A stretch of 64,000 bases of DNA, taken from the NCBI RefSeq assembly GCF_008275125.1, contig NZ_CP043473.1:62001-126000 (forward strand), given 5' to 3'. The notes under the pieces were generated by a model, which was not told the origin of the DNA, made no database searches, and saw only the letters and a program-made list of their open reading frames with translations. Position numbers and translations under genes: made by a program. Numbering within the stretch: position 1 is the first letter of the stretch; each line of letters begins with the position of its first letter. Origin of the DNA: Chromobacterium paludis (GTDB lineage Bacteria; Pseudomonadota; Gammaproteobacteria; Burkholderiales; Chromobacteriaceae). Below, one piece after another: positions 1 to 9,307 of this stretch.

Positions 1-801
1 GCCGAGCAGCGCTTCGGCGGCAATCCGCTGGCGGTGTTCACCGACGCCGCCGGCCTGACGGATGACGACATGCAGCTGATCGCCCGCCAGTTCAATCTGT
101 CGGAAACCGTTTTCCTGTTTCCCGGCGATGCCGAGTGCGCCGCCAGCCTGCGCATTTTCACGCCCGGCTATGAGCTGCCGTTCGCCGGCCATCCCACGCT
201 AGGCGCGGCATCCGTGTTGCATGGCATGGGCGAGCTGGGCGACGCGTACGCGCTGCGCACGCGCTCCGGCCGGATTCCCATCACGCATGAGGCCGGCTTG
301 TTCCGGCTGCGCGCCTTGCCGGCGACGGCGCGGCGCGGTTGTTCCAGCGAAGAGGCGGCGGCCATGCTGGGTTTGGAAACGGCGGACGTGCTGCATGCGC
401 CGCAATGGGTCAATGCCGGCAGCGAGCAGCTGTTGATCGGTTTGGCCAGCCGCGAAGCCGTGTTGCGCGCGCGGCCTGACCACGCCTTGTTCTGTCGCCA
501 TGCCACGCTGCGTCCCGGGCGCAGCATCGCTTATCTCTGGCATCAGCAGGATGGCGTCGCCACCGTGCGGCTGTTTTTCGAGCAATTGGGCGCCATCATC
601 GAAGACCCGGGCACCGGCAGCGCCTGCGCCAATCTGGGCGGCTGGTGCGTCTTGAACGGCCTAGGGCCGCTGTCTTGGCGTGTGGAGCAGGGCGGGGCGC
701 TAAACCGGCCGAATGTGCTGTACCTGGATGTCGATGCCCAAGGGGCGGTCGGAGTGGGCGGCCGCGTGATGGCGATGGGGGAGGGGGTATTTCAGAACTG
801 A
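1..801 (+). CDS. PhzF family protein (isomerase/epimerase-like), 5' end cut by window edge
   Basis: The reading frame is open from base 1, so the true start lies before the window. The first visible residues contain the PhzF-family stretch FGGNPLAVF, followed by DAAGL and then SETVFLFP, which carries the glutamate that acts as general acid/base in PhzF and related diaminopimelate-epimerase-fold enzymes. The C-terminal half carries the DPGTGSACANLGG motif, the second half of the duplicated fold. About 266 residues are visible, against roughly 260-300 for the family. Family members catalyse isomerisations of varied small substrates and most are uncharacterised. No phenazine genes are nearby, so a phenazine role is not supported. 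Confidence 0.85.
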   Translation, partial: AEQRFGGNPLAVFTDAAGLTDDDMQLIARQFNLSETVFLFPGDAECAASLRIFTPGYELPFAGHPTLGAASVLHGMGELGDAYALRTRSGRIPITHEAGLFRLRALPATARRGCSSEEAAAMLGLETADVLHAPQWVNAGSEQLLIGLASREAVLRARPDHALFCRHATLRPGRSIAYLWHQQDGVATVRLFFEQLGAIIEDPGTGSACANLGGWCVLNGLGPLSWRVEQGGALNRPNVLYLDVDAQGAVGVGGRVMAMGEGVFQN

Positions 802-888
802 AGCCGGCTTGACGCTGGGCACGGCAATTGGCATCCTAGAGCCGCTACTCCAAACTGCTGTTTATAACAAACGAACGAGGGAAACATC

Positions 889-1326
889 ATGATTCGAATC
901 GCCAAAATCGCCGGTCTGGCGGCTGCTTTAGGCATGGCAAGCCAACTGGCGCTGGCAGGCGGCGCGGCCGGTGTGTGGAAGACCATCGACGACGAGACCC
1001 ACCAGGCCAAGGCGCTGGTGCAGATCAACGAAGGCGCCAACGGCGAGCTGAGCGGCAAGGTGGTCAAGCTGTTCATGCACCCGGACGCGGTATGCGACAA
1101 GTGCGACGGCGCCAACAAGGACAAGCCGGTCAACGGCATGCAAATCCTGTGGGGCCTGAAGAAGGAAGGCGAAGGCTGGAACAGCGGCCACATCCTGGAT
1201 CCGAAGTCCGGCAAGGTTTACAGCGCGAAGATGAAGCTGGTGGACAACGGCAACAAGCTGGAAGTGCGCGGCTTCCTCGGCTTCTCCCTGCTGGGCCGCA
1301 CCCAGGTATGGGAACGCCAGCAGTAA
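889..1326 (+). CDS. Secreted DUF2147 domain protein
   Basis: A 145-residue protein with a Sec signal peptide (MIRIAKIAGLAAALG..., probable cleavage after ALA near residue 23), so it should be periplasmic. The mature part fits DUF2147: it starts with GVWKTIDDE, has a short Cys-x-x-Cys stretch (VCDKCDG) near residues 66-71, and ends with the conserved GFLGFSLLGRTQVWER. The family is a small beta-rich lipocalin-like fold of unknown function. An AT-rich leader with a GAGGGAA ribosome site precedes ATG 889. It appears to be transcribed alone, with a hairpin terminator following. Its function cannot be stated from the sequence. Confidence 0.8.
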   Translation: MIRIAKIAGLAAALGMASQLALAGGAAGVWKTIDDETHQAKALVQINEGANGELSGKVVKLFMHPDAVCDKCDGANKDKPVNGMQILWGLKKEGEGWNSGHILDPKSGKVYSAKMKLVDNGNKLEVRGFLGFSLLGRTQVWERQQ

Positions 1327-1352
1327 TTTAGCGGACACATGTCCTAAGGACG

Positions 1353-1386
1353 AGGCGGAAGCCGGCGCGAGCCGCTTCCGCCTTTC
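1353..1386 (+). terminator. Probable terminator after the DUF2147 gene
   Basis: A 10-bp perfect stem, AGGCGGAAGC (1353-1362) with GCTTCCGCCT (1374-1383), encloses a GC-rich loop that can pair further. The T tract is only three bases, so termination may be weak. Confidence 0.5.
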
Positions 1387-1410
1387 GCATTGTTGGGTAC
1401 AATCGGCTTC

Positions 1411-3459
1411 ATGAATTCCCCGACCGATCTCGCCAACCAGCCGCCGACTGTGCCGGCCGCGCTGGCCAAGAAGCTGGAGAAGCTGGGCATCCGCCGCCGC
1501 TTCGACCTGGTGCTGCACCTGCCGCTGCGCTACGAGGATGAAACCCATCTCTATCCCATCGCCGACGCGCCGTATGGCCAGCCGGTGCTGGTGGAGGGCA
1601 CGGTCACCGCGCATGAGGTCAGTTACAAGCCGCGCAAGCAGCTCCGCGTTCAGATCGAGGACGGCAGCGGCAGCTTACTGCTGCGTTTCATCCACTTTTA
1701 TCCCAGCCAGCTCAAGCAGTTTGCCGAGGGCAGCCGCATCCGCGCCTTGGGCGAAATCCGTCGCGGCTTCGCCGGCGACGAGATGGTGCATCCCAAGACG
1801 CGCGAGGTGCGCGAGGGCGCGCCGCTGGCGGAGAGCCTGACCCCGGTCTACCCGACGGTGAATGGCTTGGCCCAGCTGGTGCTGCGCAAGCTGGTCCACA
1901 CCGAGTTGAAATCGCAAAAGCTGGATGAGTTGATGCCAGGCGAGCTGGTGTCGCCCCTTGGTCTGCAACCGTTCGCTGAGGCCATCCGCCTGCTGCACCA
2001 GCCGCCGCCGGAGTGGACGGCGCAGCAGCTGGCCGATCCGCAGCTGCCGGCCTGGCAGCGGCTGAAGTTCGACGAGCTGCTGGCGCAGCAGTTGTCGATG
2101 CGGCTGGCTTACCGCGCGCGCCGGCAGGGCCAGGCGCCGCGCATCCATGGCGATGGCCGGCTGACGCGGCAATTGCTGGACGCGCTGCCGTTTCCGCTCA
2201 CCGCCGCTCAGCGCCGTGTGCTGGACGAAATCCGCGCCGACCTGCGCGAGGCGCATCCCATGCACCGGCTGCTGCAGGGTGACGTCGGCAGCGGCAAGAC
2301 CATCGTCGCCGCGCTGGCGGCTTTGTCGGCGATCGAGGCCGGCTACCAGGTGGCGCTGATGGCGCCGACCGAAATCCTGGCCGAGCAGCATTACCTGAAG
2401 CTGTCCGGCTGGCTGGCGCCGCTGGGAATGGGCGTGTCCTGGCTGTCCGGCAGCCTGAGGAAGAAGGCCAAGCAGCAGGCGCTGGAGGAGATCGCCACCG
2501 GCCAATGCCGGCTGGCGGTGGGCACCCACGCGCTGTTTCAGGACGACGTGGCCTTCCAGAAGCTGGGCTTGGCCATCGTCGACGAGCAGCACCGCTTCGG
2601 CGTCGGCCAGCGGCTGGCGTTGCAGGACAAGGGCGAGGAGCCGCATCAGCTGATGATGTCGGCCACGCCTATCCCGCGCACGCTGGCGATGAGCTTCTAC
2701 GCCGATCTGGACGTGTCGGCGATAGACGAGCTGCCGCCGGGCCGCACGCCCATCGTCACCAAGTTGATCGGCAGCCCGCGCCGCGCCGAAGTCGTCCAGT
2801 TTGTGGAGAAGACTTGCGCCGAGGGCCATCAGGCCTATTGGGTGTGTCCGCTGATCGAGGAGTCCGAGGCGCTGCAGCTGCAGACGGCGGTGGATTGCCA
2901 CCAGCAATTGCAGCAGGACTTGCCGGGCCGCCGCATTGGGCTGGTGCATGGCCGGCTGAAGGCGGCGGAAAAGGCGGAGGTGATGGCGGCGTTCGCGGCC
3001 GGCCTGCTGGACGTGCTGGTGGCCACCACGGTGATCGAAGTGGGGGTGGATGTGCCCAATGCCAGCCTGATGGTGATAGAGCACGCCGAGCGCATGGGCC
3101 TGGCCCAACTGCACCAGCTGCGCGGCCGGGTGGGGCGCGGCAGCGCGCGCAGCGTCTGCGTGCTGTTGTTTGAAAATCCCTTGTCCGACCTGGCCAAGGC
3201 CAGGCTGAAGGTGATCTACGAGAATACCGACGGCTTCGAGATCGCGCGGCAAGACTTGCAGATCCGCGGTCCGGGCGAATTCCTGGGCGCGCGCCAGAGC
3301 GGCCTGCCGATGCTGCGCTTCGCCGACCTGGAGCAGGACCAGGCGCTGCTGGAGGCGGCGCGCGATTTGGCGCCTGTCCTGCTGGAGCGTTGGCCGCAGG
3401 CGGCGGAGGCGCACTTGGAGCGTTGGCTGGCCGGACGCGAGCAATTCCTCAAGGCATAA
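1411..3459 (+). CDS. recG: ATP-dependent DNA helicase RecG
   Basis: RecG remodels stalled replication forks and branch-migrates Holliday junctions. The 682-residue protein has the N-terminal wedge/OB region (about residues 1-160), then helicase motifs: Walker A GDVGSGKT near residue 290, the DEQH-type box IVDEQHRFGVGQR, SATPIPRTLA, and a second RecA lobe with VGRVGRG-type motif VI (LRGRVGRGSARS). The length is normal for RecG. I chose ATG 1411 (MNSPTDLANQ) over an in-frame TTG at 1390 because family members begin close to this point. A TACAAT -10-like sequence lies at 1398-1403. It stands alone and is convergent with the phosphate permease gene downstream. Confidence 0.95.
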   Translation: MNSPTDLANQPPTVPAALAKKLEKLGIRRRFDLVLHLPLRYEDETHLYPIADAPYGQPVLVEGTVTAHEVSYKPRKQLRVQIEDGSGSLLLRFIHFYPSQLKQFAEGSRIRALGEIRRGFAGDEMVHPKTREVREGAPLAESLTPVYPTVNGLAQLVLRKLVHTELKSQKLDELMPGELVSPLGLQPFAEAIRLLHQPPPEWTAQQLADPQLPAWQRLKFDELLAQQLSMRLAYRARRQGQAPRIHGDGRLTRQLLDALPFPLTAAQRRVLDEIRADLREAHPMHRLLQGDVGSGKTIVAALAALSAIEAGYQVALMAPTEILAEQHYLKLSGWLAPLGMGVSWLSGSLRKKAKQQALEEIATGQCRLAVGTHALFQDDVAFQKLGLAIVDEQHRFGVGQRLALQDKGEEPHQLMMSATPIPRTLAMSFYADLDVSAIDELPPGRTPIVTKLIGSPRRAEVVQFVEKTCAEGHQAYWVCPLIEESEALQLQTAVDCHQQLQQDLPGRRIGLVHGRLKAAEKAEVMAAFAAGLLDVLVATTVIEVGVDVPNASLMVIEHAERMGLAQLHQLRGRVGRGSARSVCVLLFENPLSDLAKARLKVIYENTDGFEIARQDLQIRGPGEFLGARQSGLPMLRFADLEQDQALLEAARDLAPVLLERWPQAAEAHLERWLAGREQFLKA

Positions 3460-3492
3460 AAAAATCCGCCGCGATTGGGGGCATCGCGGCGG
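3458..3492 (-). terminator. Hairpin with T tract on the minus strand
   Basis: A perfect 10-bp inverted repeat CCGCCGCGAT (3466-3475) / ATCGCGGCGG (3483-3492) is flanked on the left by seven As, giving a U tract on the minus strand. It abuts the recG stop codon and would act as a back-up terminator for leftward transcription from the phosphate permease gene. Confidence 0.6.
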
Positions 3493-3607
3493 CGAGGGAG
3501 GATTGCTGCAAACAAAGGAAACCATTGATGAAGCGGCTTCATATTAGCAATTTGTGAATTATGGCTTCAACAATAGTCCTGCCTCCCATTGACCTGAATC
3601 AAGCATG

Positions 3608-3637
3608 AAAAAAGCCGCTCAAGGAGCGGCTTTTCTT
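3608..3637. terminator. Bidirectional terminator between recG and the phosphate permease
   Basis: AAAAAA-GCCGCTC-aag-GAGCGGC-TTTTCTTT: a 7-bp stem with an A tract on one side and a T tract on the other, lying just after the permease stop codon. It can terminate either strand. Confidence 0.8.
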
Positions 3638-3652
3638 TGCAGCGAGGTAGGT

Positions 3653-5107
3653 TTAGAACCAATGCGCGGCCAGGTAGTACATGCTGCCGGCCAGCAGCAT
3701 GGCAGCGGGCAGGGTGAACAGCCAGGCCAGGGCGATGGAGCGGATGGTGCTCATTTGCAGGCCGGCTTTGTCCGCGATCATGGTGCCGGCCACGCCGCTG
3801 GCCAGCACGTGGGTGGTGGACACCGGGAAGCCAAACCAGCTGGCCAGACCGATGGAGACGGCAGCGGTGGCTTGCGCAGCTACGCCCTGGGCATAGGTCA
3901 TGTCCTTCTTGCCTATGCCTTCGCCTACAGTCTTCACCACGCGGCGCCAGCCTATCATGGTGCCGATGCCGATGGACAAGGCCACGGCCACGATCACCCA
4001 GGTGGGCGCGTATTCGGTGGTGGCGGTCAGGTCCTTGCGCAGATTGCTCAGCAGCTGCTTGTCGTCGGACGACAAATTGGGCAGATCGGAGGCTTTCTTG
4101 GCGGCGTCGTCCAGACACAGCAACTGGGTGCGCACGTCCCAACGCTGGGAGGCGCTGAGGTTGTGGTAGTCGTTGCCGTCGCCCATCAGCTTCAGCAACT
4201 GGGCGGAGGTGGCCACGGTTTGCTGCGGATGGCATTCATACTGGCTGGTGCTGGTGGACTTGACGATGATCTTGGACAGATCCGCCTCGTGGCGCTGGTA
4301 GAACTGCTGCAGATGCTGCGCCGCGTCGCGGGTGCGTTCCAGCTGGTAAGGCGTGCTGTCCAGGTTCAGCACGAACTTGGCCGGCACGATGCCGATCAGC
4401 ACCAGCATCACCAGGCCCACGCCTTTTTGGCCGTCGTTGGAGCCGTGGGCGAAGCTGACGCCCATGGCCGATACGATCAGCATGAAACGGGTCCAGAACG
4501 GCGGATGCTTGCGGCCTTCCACTTGCTGGCGCAAGTAGGGCGTCTTGTGCACATTGCTGTGCGGCCGGAAGCGGCGCAGCAGAATGACGATGAGGCCGGC
4601 CATGACCGCGCCGACGATGGGAGAGACCAGCAGCGAGGCGCCGACGTCCACCGCCTTGCCCCAGTTGATGCCGTGGGACAGCGAGGTGTGGTTGATCAGG
4701 CTGTTGGCCACGCCCACGCCCAGGATGGCGCCGATCAGCGTGTGGCTGGACGAGGCCGGCAGGCCCAGATACCAAGTGCCGAGGTTCCACAGGATGGCGG
4801 CGGCCAGCAGGGCGAACACCATGGCCATGCCGCGGCTGGTGTTGACCGAGATCAGCAGGTCCACCGGCAGCAAATGCACGATGGCGTAGGCCACGGCCAA
4901 GCCGCCGGTCATCACGCCGAGGAAGTTGCAGATGCCGGAATAAAACACGGCGAGGCGCGGCTTCATCGACTGGGTGTAGATGACGGTGGCGACCGCGTTG
5001 GCGGTGTCGTGGAAACCATTGATGAATTCAAACGCGAGCACGAAGCCCAGAGAAAGCACCAAGGTAATGACTACGTGGGTGTCGAGCCCGGAGAACAGGT
5101 CCAGCAT
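3653..5107 (-). CDS. pitA: Inorganic phosphate transporter, PiT family
   Basis: A 484-residue polytopic membrane protein that symports phosphate (often as a metal-phosphate complex) with protons. The N-terminal PHO4 signature is visible as FINGFHDTANAVATVIYTQ, and the second half repeats it as SFAHGSNDGQKGVG. A hydrophilic stretch of about 100 residues in the middle (rich in Q, H, S and L) separates the two membrane halves. It lies downstream of and in the same direction as pstSCAB, but a terminator sits between them, so it probably has its own promoter. Having a low-affinity Pit beside the high-affinity Pst system covers phosphate-replete and phosphate-starved conditions. Confidence 0.9.
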   Translation of the reverse strand: MLDLFSGLDTHVVITLVLSLGFVLAFEFINGFHDTANAVATVIYTQSMKPRLAVFYSGICNFLGVMTGGLAVAYAIVHLLPVDLLISVNTSRGMAMVFALLAAAILWNLGTWYLGLPASSSHTLIGAILGVGVANSLINHTSLSHGINWGKAVDVGASLLVSPIVGAVMAGLIVILLRRFRPHSNVHKTPYLRQQVEGRKHPPFWTRFMLIVSAMGVSFAHGSNDGQKGVGLVMLVLIGIVPAKFVLNLDSTPYQLERTRDAAQHLQQFYQRHEADLSKIIVKSTSTSQYECHPQQTVATSAQLLKLMGDGNDYHNLSASQRWDVRTQLLCLDDAAKKASDLPNLSSDDKQLLSNLRKDLTATTEYAPTWVIVAVALSIGIGTMIGWRRVVKTVGEGIGKKDMTYAQGVAAQATAAVSIGLASWFGFPVSTTHVLASGVAGTMIADKAGLQMSTIRSIALAWLFTLPAAMLLAGSMYYLAAHWF

Positions 5108-5294
5108 GGCGAGTCAGAGGTTATCGTAAAGGCGCGATTGTTGGGTTCCGAACAGGTGGCGTCAAGTCTTTATAAGAAAAATAAAATGCGTGTGGTTTTG
5201 CCTGCTTAATTTTCAGAATCCGCTTGACAGAGATGGCTTGCCACAAGGGTAGATGCTGGATTTTTTATCATGTCATGATCATTTTGTCCGACAG

Positions 5295-5323
5295 AAAAGA
5301 CAGGTCCCGCGCCAGGCGGGACC
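5295..5323 (-). terminator. Terminator of the pst operon
   Basis: An 8-bp stem GGTCCCGC (5303-5310) / GCGGGACC (5316-5323) is followed on the minus strand by TCTTTT. It lies about 20 bases past the pstB stop codon. Confidence 0.7.
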
Positions 5324-5345
5324 CAATGTCAGACGGCTTCGCCGC

Positions 5346-6113
5346 TTAACCAAACTTGCCGGTGATGTAGTCTTCCGTCGCCTTGACCTTGGGCGCGGTG
5401 AAGATGTCATCGGTGTTGCCGAACTCGATCAGCTCGCCCAAATACATATAGGCGGTGAAGTCGGACACGCGCGCCGCCTGCTGCATATTGTGCGTCACGA
5501 TGGCGATGGTGTAGTCCTCCTTCAGCTCATGAATCAGTTCTTCGATGTGAGCGGTGGAGATCGGGTCCAGCGCCGAGGTCGGCTCGTCCAGCAGCAGCAC
5601 TTCCGGCTTGGAGGCCACGGCGCGGGCGATGCACAGACGCTGCTGCTGGCCGCCGGACAGGGAGTGGCCGGACTGCTTCAGCTTGTCTTTGACTTCGTCC
5701 CACAGCGCGGCCTTGCGCAGCGCCCATTCCACGCGGTCTTCCATCTCGCCCTTGGACAGTTTTTCGTACAGCTTCACGCCGAAGGTGATGTTGTCGTAGA
5801 TGGACATCGGGAACGGCGTTGGCTTCTGGAACACCATGCCTACCTTGGCGCGCAGCAGGTTGACGTCGATGTCGCGGCTCAGGACGTTTTGGCCATCCAG
5901 CAGGATTTCGCCCTCGGCGCGCAGGCCGGGGTACAGCTCGTACATGCGGTTGAAGGTGCGCAGCAGCGTGGATTTGCCGCAGCCGGACGGGCCGATGAAG
6001 GCGGTGACTTTGCGCGGGGCGATGTCCAGCTGGATGTTCTTCAGCGCGTGGAAATTGCCGTAAAAGAAGTTCAGGTTGCGAACCTGGAGCTTGGTGCTGG
6101 TCATGGTTGTCAT
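5346..6113 (-). CDS. pstB: Phosphate ABC transporter ATP-binding protein PstB
   Basis: The ATPase of the high-affinity phosphate importer PstSCAB. The 255-residue protein has Walker [10 protein letters not shown] (residues 41-49), the Q loop in [15 protein letters not shown] (phosphate-system specific), the ABC signature LSGGQQQR (152-159) and Walker [12 protein letters not shown] (173-183). It follows pstA with a 3-base gap, so the two are translationally coupled. No phoU follows pstB here, although PhoU often ends this operon. It is the last gene of the leftward pst operon and is followed by a hairpin terminator. Confidence 0.97.
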   Translation of the reverse strand: MTTMTSTKLQVRNLNFFYGNFHALKNIQLDIAPRKVTAFIGPSGCGKSTLLRTFNRMYELYPGLRAEGEILLDGQNVLSRDIDVNLLRAKVGMVFQKPTPFPMSIYDNITFGVKLYEKLSKGEMEDRVEWALRKAALWDEVKDKLKQSGHSLSGGQQQRLCIARAVASKPEVLLLDEPTSALDPISTAHIEELIHELKEDYTIAIVTHNMQQAARVSDFTAYMYLGELIEFGNTDDIFTAPKVKATEDYITGKFG

Positions 6114-6116
6114 GCC

Positions 6117-7043
6117 TTAATGCGATTGATTCTTTTGGCCGCCCATCCAGCGGGCGACGATGTTCAGAGTGAGCACGCTGAAGGTGATCAGCAGCGAGCC
6201 AGCCCAGGCCAGGGTGTGCCAGTCTTCGTACGGACTCATCGCGAACTGGAAGATCACGATGGGCAGGTTGGCCATCGGCTGGTTCATATTGCTGTTGAAG
6301 AACTGGTTGTTCAGCGCGGTGAACAGCAGCGGCGCGGTTTCGCCGGAAATGCGCGCCACGGCCAGCAGAATACCGGTCAGCACGCCGGCCTTGGCCGAGC
6401 GCAGCGTCACGTACAGCGTCACCTTCCATTGCGGCGCGCCCAGGGCGGCGGCGGCTTCGCGCAGGCTGTTGGGCACCAGGCGCAGCATGTTTTCCGTAGT
6501 GCGCACCACCACCGGGATCACCAGGATGGACAGGGCGAAGGAGCCGGCCCAGCCGGAAAAGTGGCCGACCGAGACGACATACACTTCATAGATGAACAGG
6601 CCGATCACGATGGACGGCGCCGACAGCAGGATGTCGTTGATGAAGCGCGTCGCCGGGGCCAGCCAGCCGCGCTGGCCGAACTCGGCCAGGTAAATGCCGG
6701 CCAGGATGCCGATGGGGGTGCCGAACAGGGTGCCGAAGGTGGTCATCAACAAGCTGCCGTAGATGGCGTTGGCCAGGCCGCCGGTGCTGCCCGGCGGCGG
6801 CGTGCTGACGGTGAACACCTGCCAGTTGATGCCGGACAGGCCGTGTTGCAGCAGGGTGATCAAAATCCAGAACAGCCAGAACAGACCAAAGGCCATGGTC
6901 AGCATGGAAACTGTCATGGTCAGCTTGTTGGTCAGCCGGCGGCGGCGATAGATGGCGCTGTCCATCTTCAGGCCGCCGGACGCGGCAGCGTTAGGCAGGG
7001 CGTCAGTCATAGTCGCTTGGCTCATCGTTGTGACGTCTTTCAT
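6117..7043 (-). CDS. pstA: Phosphate ABC transporter permease PstA
   Basis: One of the two inner-membrane permeases of PstSCAB. The 308-residue protein has a hydrophilic N terminus, then about six membrane spans, with the binding-protein-dependent transport loop ([19 protein letters not shown]) in the second half that docks on PstB. The start codon overlaps the end of pstC (stop TGA 7047-7045, ATG at 7043). An internal ATG six codons in (MSQATM) is an alternative start. PstA and PstC form the phosphate channel. Confidence 0.95.
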   Translation of the reverse strand: MKDVTTMSQATMTDALPNAAASGGLKMDSAIYRRRRLTNKLTMTVSMLTMAFGLFWLFWILITLLQHGLSGINWQVFTVSTPPPGSTGGLANAIYGSLLMTTFGTLFGTPIGILAGIYLAEFGQRGWLAPATRFINDILLSAPSIVIGLFIYEVYVVSVGHFSGWAGSFALSILVIPVVVRTTENMLRLVPNSLREAAAALGAPQWKVTLYVTLRSAKAGVLTGILLAVARISGETAPLLFTALNNQFFNSNMNQPMANLPIVIFQFAMSPYEDWHTLAWAGSLLITFSVLTLNIVARWMGGQKNQSH

Positions 7044-7044
7044 A

Positions 7045-8007
7045 TCAGGAAGGCTTGCCTTCCTGCTTCTTCAGGCGCAGCAGCAGCAGCTTGGAGCAGG
7101 CCAGTACCACGAAGGTGATGAAGAACAGGATCAGGCCCAGTTCGATCAGCGATCCGATGTACAAGTCGCCGTTGGCCTCGGCGAATTCATTGGCCAGCGA
7201 GGAGGCGATGGAGTTGCCGGGTTCGAACAGGCTGGAGGTGAAGCGCGAGGAGTTGCCGATGACGAAGGTCACGGCCATCGTTTCGCCCAGCGCGCGGCCC
7301 AAGCCGAGCATGATGCCGCCGACGACGCCGGTCTTGGTGTAAGGCAGCACCACGTGGCGCACCACTTCCCAGGTGGTGGAGCCCAGGCCGTAGGCCGATT
7401 CCTTCAGCATCACCGGCACCACCTCGAACACGTCGCGCATCACCGACGCGATGAAGGGAATCACCATGATGGCCAGGATCAGGCCGGCGGTGAACAGGCC
7501 TATGCCTATCGGCGCGCCCTGGAACAGGAAGCCGATCAGCGGCACGTCGCCCAGATTGTCGATCAGCCAGGGCTGGATATGGTCGGAGAAGAAGGGCGCG
7601 AACACGAACAGGCCCCACATGCCGTAGATGATGGACGGAATGCCGGCCAGCAGTTCGATGGCGATGCCCAGCGGCCGTTTCAGCCAGGTGGGGCACAGCT
7701 CAGTCAGAAACAGCGCAATGCCAAAGCTGACCGGCACGCCGATCAGCAGGGCGATCAACGAGGTGACCAGGGTGCCGAAGATGGGTACCACGGCGCCGAA
7801 TTTTTCCTGCACCGGATCCCATTCGGCGCTGGCCAGAAAGCCCCAGCCGAAATGATGGATGGTCGGCAGCGCGCCGATCAGCAAGGAAATAAGGATGCCC
7901 ACCAGCAGCGCCAGCACCAGGAAGGCGAAGCTGCGGGTGGTCACACGGAACAGTTTGTCCAGCAGCAGCTGAATGCCCAGCTGCCGATGTTGATTCAATT
8001 TTTGCAT
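7045..8007 (-). CDS. pstC: Phosphate ABC transporter permease PstC
   Basis: The partner permease of PstA. The frame is open from a GTG at 8034, but I prefer ATG 8007 ([11 protein letters not shown]), which gives 320 residues; the ribosome sites of both starts are weak. There are about six membrane helices, a long periplasmic segment after the first, and the EAA-type loop [19 protein letters not shown] that contacts PstB. It lies between pstS and pstA, with a GC-rich hairpin in the gap after pstS. Confidence 0.93.
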   Translation of the reverse strand: MQKLNQHRQLGIQLLLDKLFRVTTRSFAFLVLALLVGILISLLIGALPTIHHFGWGFLASAEWDPVQEKFGAVVPIFGTLVTSLIALLIGVPVSFGIALFLTELCPTWLKRPLGIAIELLAGIPSIIYGMWGLFVFAPFFSDHIQPWLIDNLGDVPLIGFLFQGAPIGIGLFTAGLILAIMVIPFIASVMRDVFEVVPVMLKESAYGLGSTTWEVVRHVVLPYTKTGVVGGIMLGLGRALGETMAVTFVIGNSSRFTSSLFEPGNSIASSLANEFAEANGDLYIGSLIELGLILFFITFVVLACSKLLLLRLKKQEGKPS

Positions 8008-8035
8008 GTGTCGTGGTCTTGGTGGTTCAGACACA

Positions 8036-8065
8036 AGGCCGGAGGGAGCGTGCTCCCCCCGGCCT
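8036..8065 (-). other. Intercistronic hairpin between pstS and pstC
   Basis: AGGCCGG (8036-8042) pairs with CCGGCCT (8059-8065), and inside it GGGAGC pairs with GCTCCC around a GT loop. There is no T tract on either side. Such hairpins behind a periplasmic binding-protein gene usually protect its mRNA 3' end and lower expression of the permease genes that follow. That role here is inferred from position. Confidence 0.6.
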
Positions 8066-8099
8066 GGGTGCGACGGTTACGCTGTCGCGTCAGTGTAGC

Positions 8100-9137
8100 T
8101 TAGTTCCAGACGGTCTTGCCGCTGCCGTCGGTGATTTGCTTCCAGCTGGCGCGGATGATGCCCTTCACATTGTCCGGCATCGGGATGTAGTCCAGCTCTT
8201 GCGCGGTCTTGTCGCCGTTCTTGTACGCCCAGTCGAAGTACTTCAGCACTTCGGTGGCTTGGCCCGGCTTGTCCTGCTTCTTGTGCATCAGGATGAAGGT
8301 GGCGCCGGCGATCGGCCAGCTGGCCTTGCCCGGTTGGTTGGTCAGCAGCAGGTAGAAGCCCGGTGCCTTCTTCCAGTCGGCGTTGGCGGCGGCGGCCTTG
8401 AAGGAGCCTTCTTCCGGCTTCACGAACACGCCGGCCTGGTTTTCCAGCAGAGCGTAGCTCAGCTTGTTCTGCTTGGCGTAGGCGTATTCCACGTAACCGA
8501 TGGAGCCCTTGATGCGGGACACGTAGTTGGCCACGCCTTCATTGCCCTTGCCGCCCACCGAGCTGCCCTTCCAGCTGACGGAGGTGTTGGAGCCGACTTC
8601 CTTGGCCCATTCCGGCGAAATCTTGGACAGGTAGTTGGTGAAGATGAAGGTGGTGCCGGAGCCATCGGAGCGGCGCACCACGGAGATGCGCTGGTCAGGC
8701 AGCTTCACGCCGGGGTTCAGCTTGGTCAGGGCCGGGTCGTTCCACTTGCTGATCTTGCCCAGGTAGATGTCGGCCAGCAGCGGGCCGGTGAGCTTGATCT
8801 GGCCGGCGGCGATGCCCGGAATGTTATAGACCGGCACCACGCCGCCCATCACGGTCGGGAACTGAGTCAGGCCCGATTGTTCCAGCACTTCCGGTTTCAG
8901 CGGCATGTCGGAGGCGCCGAAGTCCACGGTCTTGGACTGGATCTGCTTGATGCCGCCGCCGGAGCCGATGGACTGGTAGTTCATGTTATTGCCGGAAACG
9001 CCTTTGTAATTGGCGGCCCACTTGGCGTACAGAGGGTAGGGGAAGGTCGCGCCTGCGCCGGTGATATCGGCTGCGTAAACCGAGCCTGCGATCAGTACAG
9101 AACCAAGAGCTGCAACAAGGCGTACGGACTGTTTCAT
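8100..9137 (-). CDS. pstS: Phosphate ABC transporter substrate-binding protein PstS
   Basis: The periplasmic phosphate-binding protein that feeds PstCAB. The 345-residue precursor has a signal peptide cleaved after VYA (residue 22), then the diagnostic ITGAGATFPYPLYAKW start and the phosphate-contacting stretches SIGSGGGIKQI, DFGASDMPL and RSDGSGTTF. The length is typical. It is the first gene of the leftward pst operon, and a candidate Pho box lies 61-78 bases upstream, consistent with PhoB control under phosphate starvation. Confidence 0.97.
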   Translation of the reverse strand: MKQSVRLVAALGSVLIAGSVYAADITGAGATFPYPLYAKWAANYKGVSGNNMNYQSIGSGGGIKQIQSKTVDFGASDMPLKPEVLEQSGLTQFPTVMGGVVPVYNIPGIAAGQIKLTGPLLADIYLGKISKWNDPALTKLNPGVKLPDQRISVVRRSDGSGTTFIFTNYLSKISPEWAKEVGSNTSVSWKGSSVGGKGNEGVANYVSRIKGSIGYVEYAYAKQNKLSYALLENQAGVFVKPEEGSFKAAAANADWKKAPGFYLLLTNQPGKASWPIAGATFILMHKKQDKPGQATEVLKYFDWAYKNGDKTAQELDYIPMPDNVKGIIRASWKQITDGSGKTVWN

Positions 9138-9197
9138 GCTTAACTCCCGAAATGTGATGGGCTGCTGTTGTGATGGCCGTCATCGTAAAGCTGAATT

Positions 9198-9215
9198 TTT
9201 TCAGAAATATTACAA
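9198..9215 (-). promoter_or_regulatory. Candidate Pho box upstream of pstS
   Basis: Read on the minus strand, TTGTAATATTTCTGAAAA resembles the PhoB consensus of two 7-base repeats around a 4-base AT spacer: the first half is TTGTAAT, the spacer ATTT, and the second half CTGAAAA. About two thirds of the consensus positions match. Position and operon content support it; the match itself is moderate. Confidence 0.4.
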
Positions 9216-9240
9216 GTCGTGAATGCTTGATCCAGCACCA

Positions 9241-9269
9241 TTGGAGGGGACGGGGGCCTGGGCTATAAT
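9241..9269 (+). promoter_or_regulatory. sigma-70 promoter of tpiA
   Basis: TTGGAG (9241-9246), a 17-base spacer and a perfect TATAAT (9264-9269), 39 bases before the tpiA start codon. Confidence 0.7.
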
Positions 9270-9307
9270 CCGCGCCATCATCTTCTAATAATGATGGGGA
9301 GAACGGC

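Noticed and set aside
1..801. A phenazine biosynthesis locus
   Set aside because: PhzF-family proteins are widespread and no other phz gene is adjacent.
1675..3525. A 616-codon open frame antisense to recG
   Set aside because: Shadow of recG codon bias, with no recognisable domain or ribosome site.
5108..5294. A Pho box before the PiT permease
   Set aside because: CTGTCA occurs once and a partner CTGAAA lies 14 bases further on, not the 11 bases needed for PhoB repeats.
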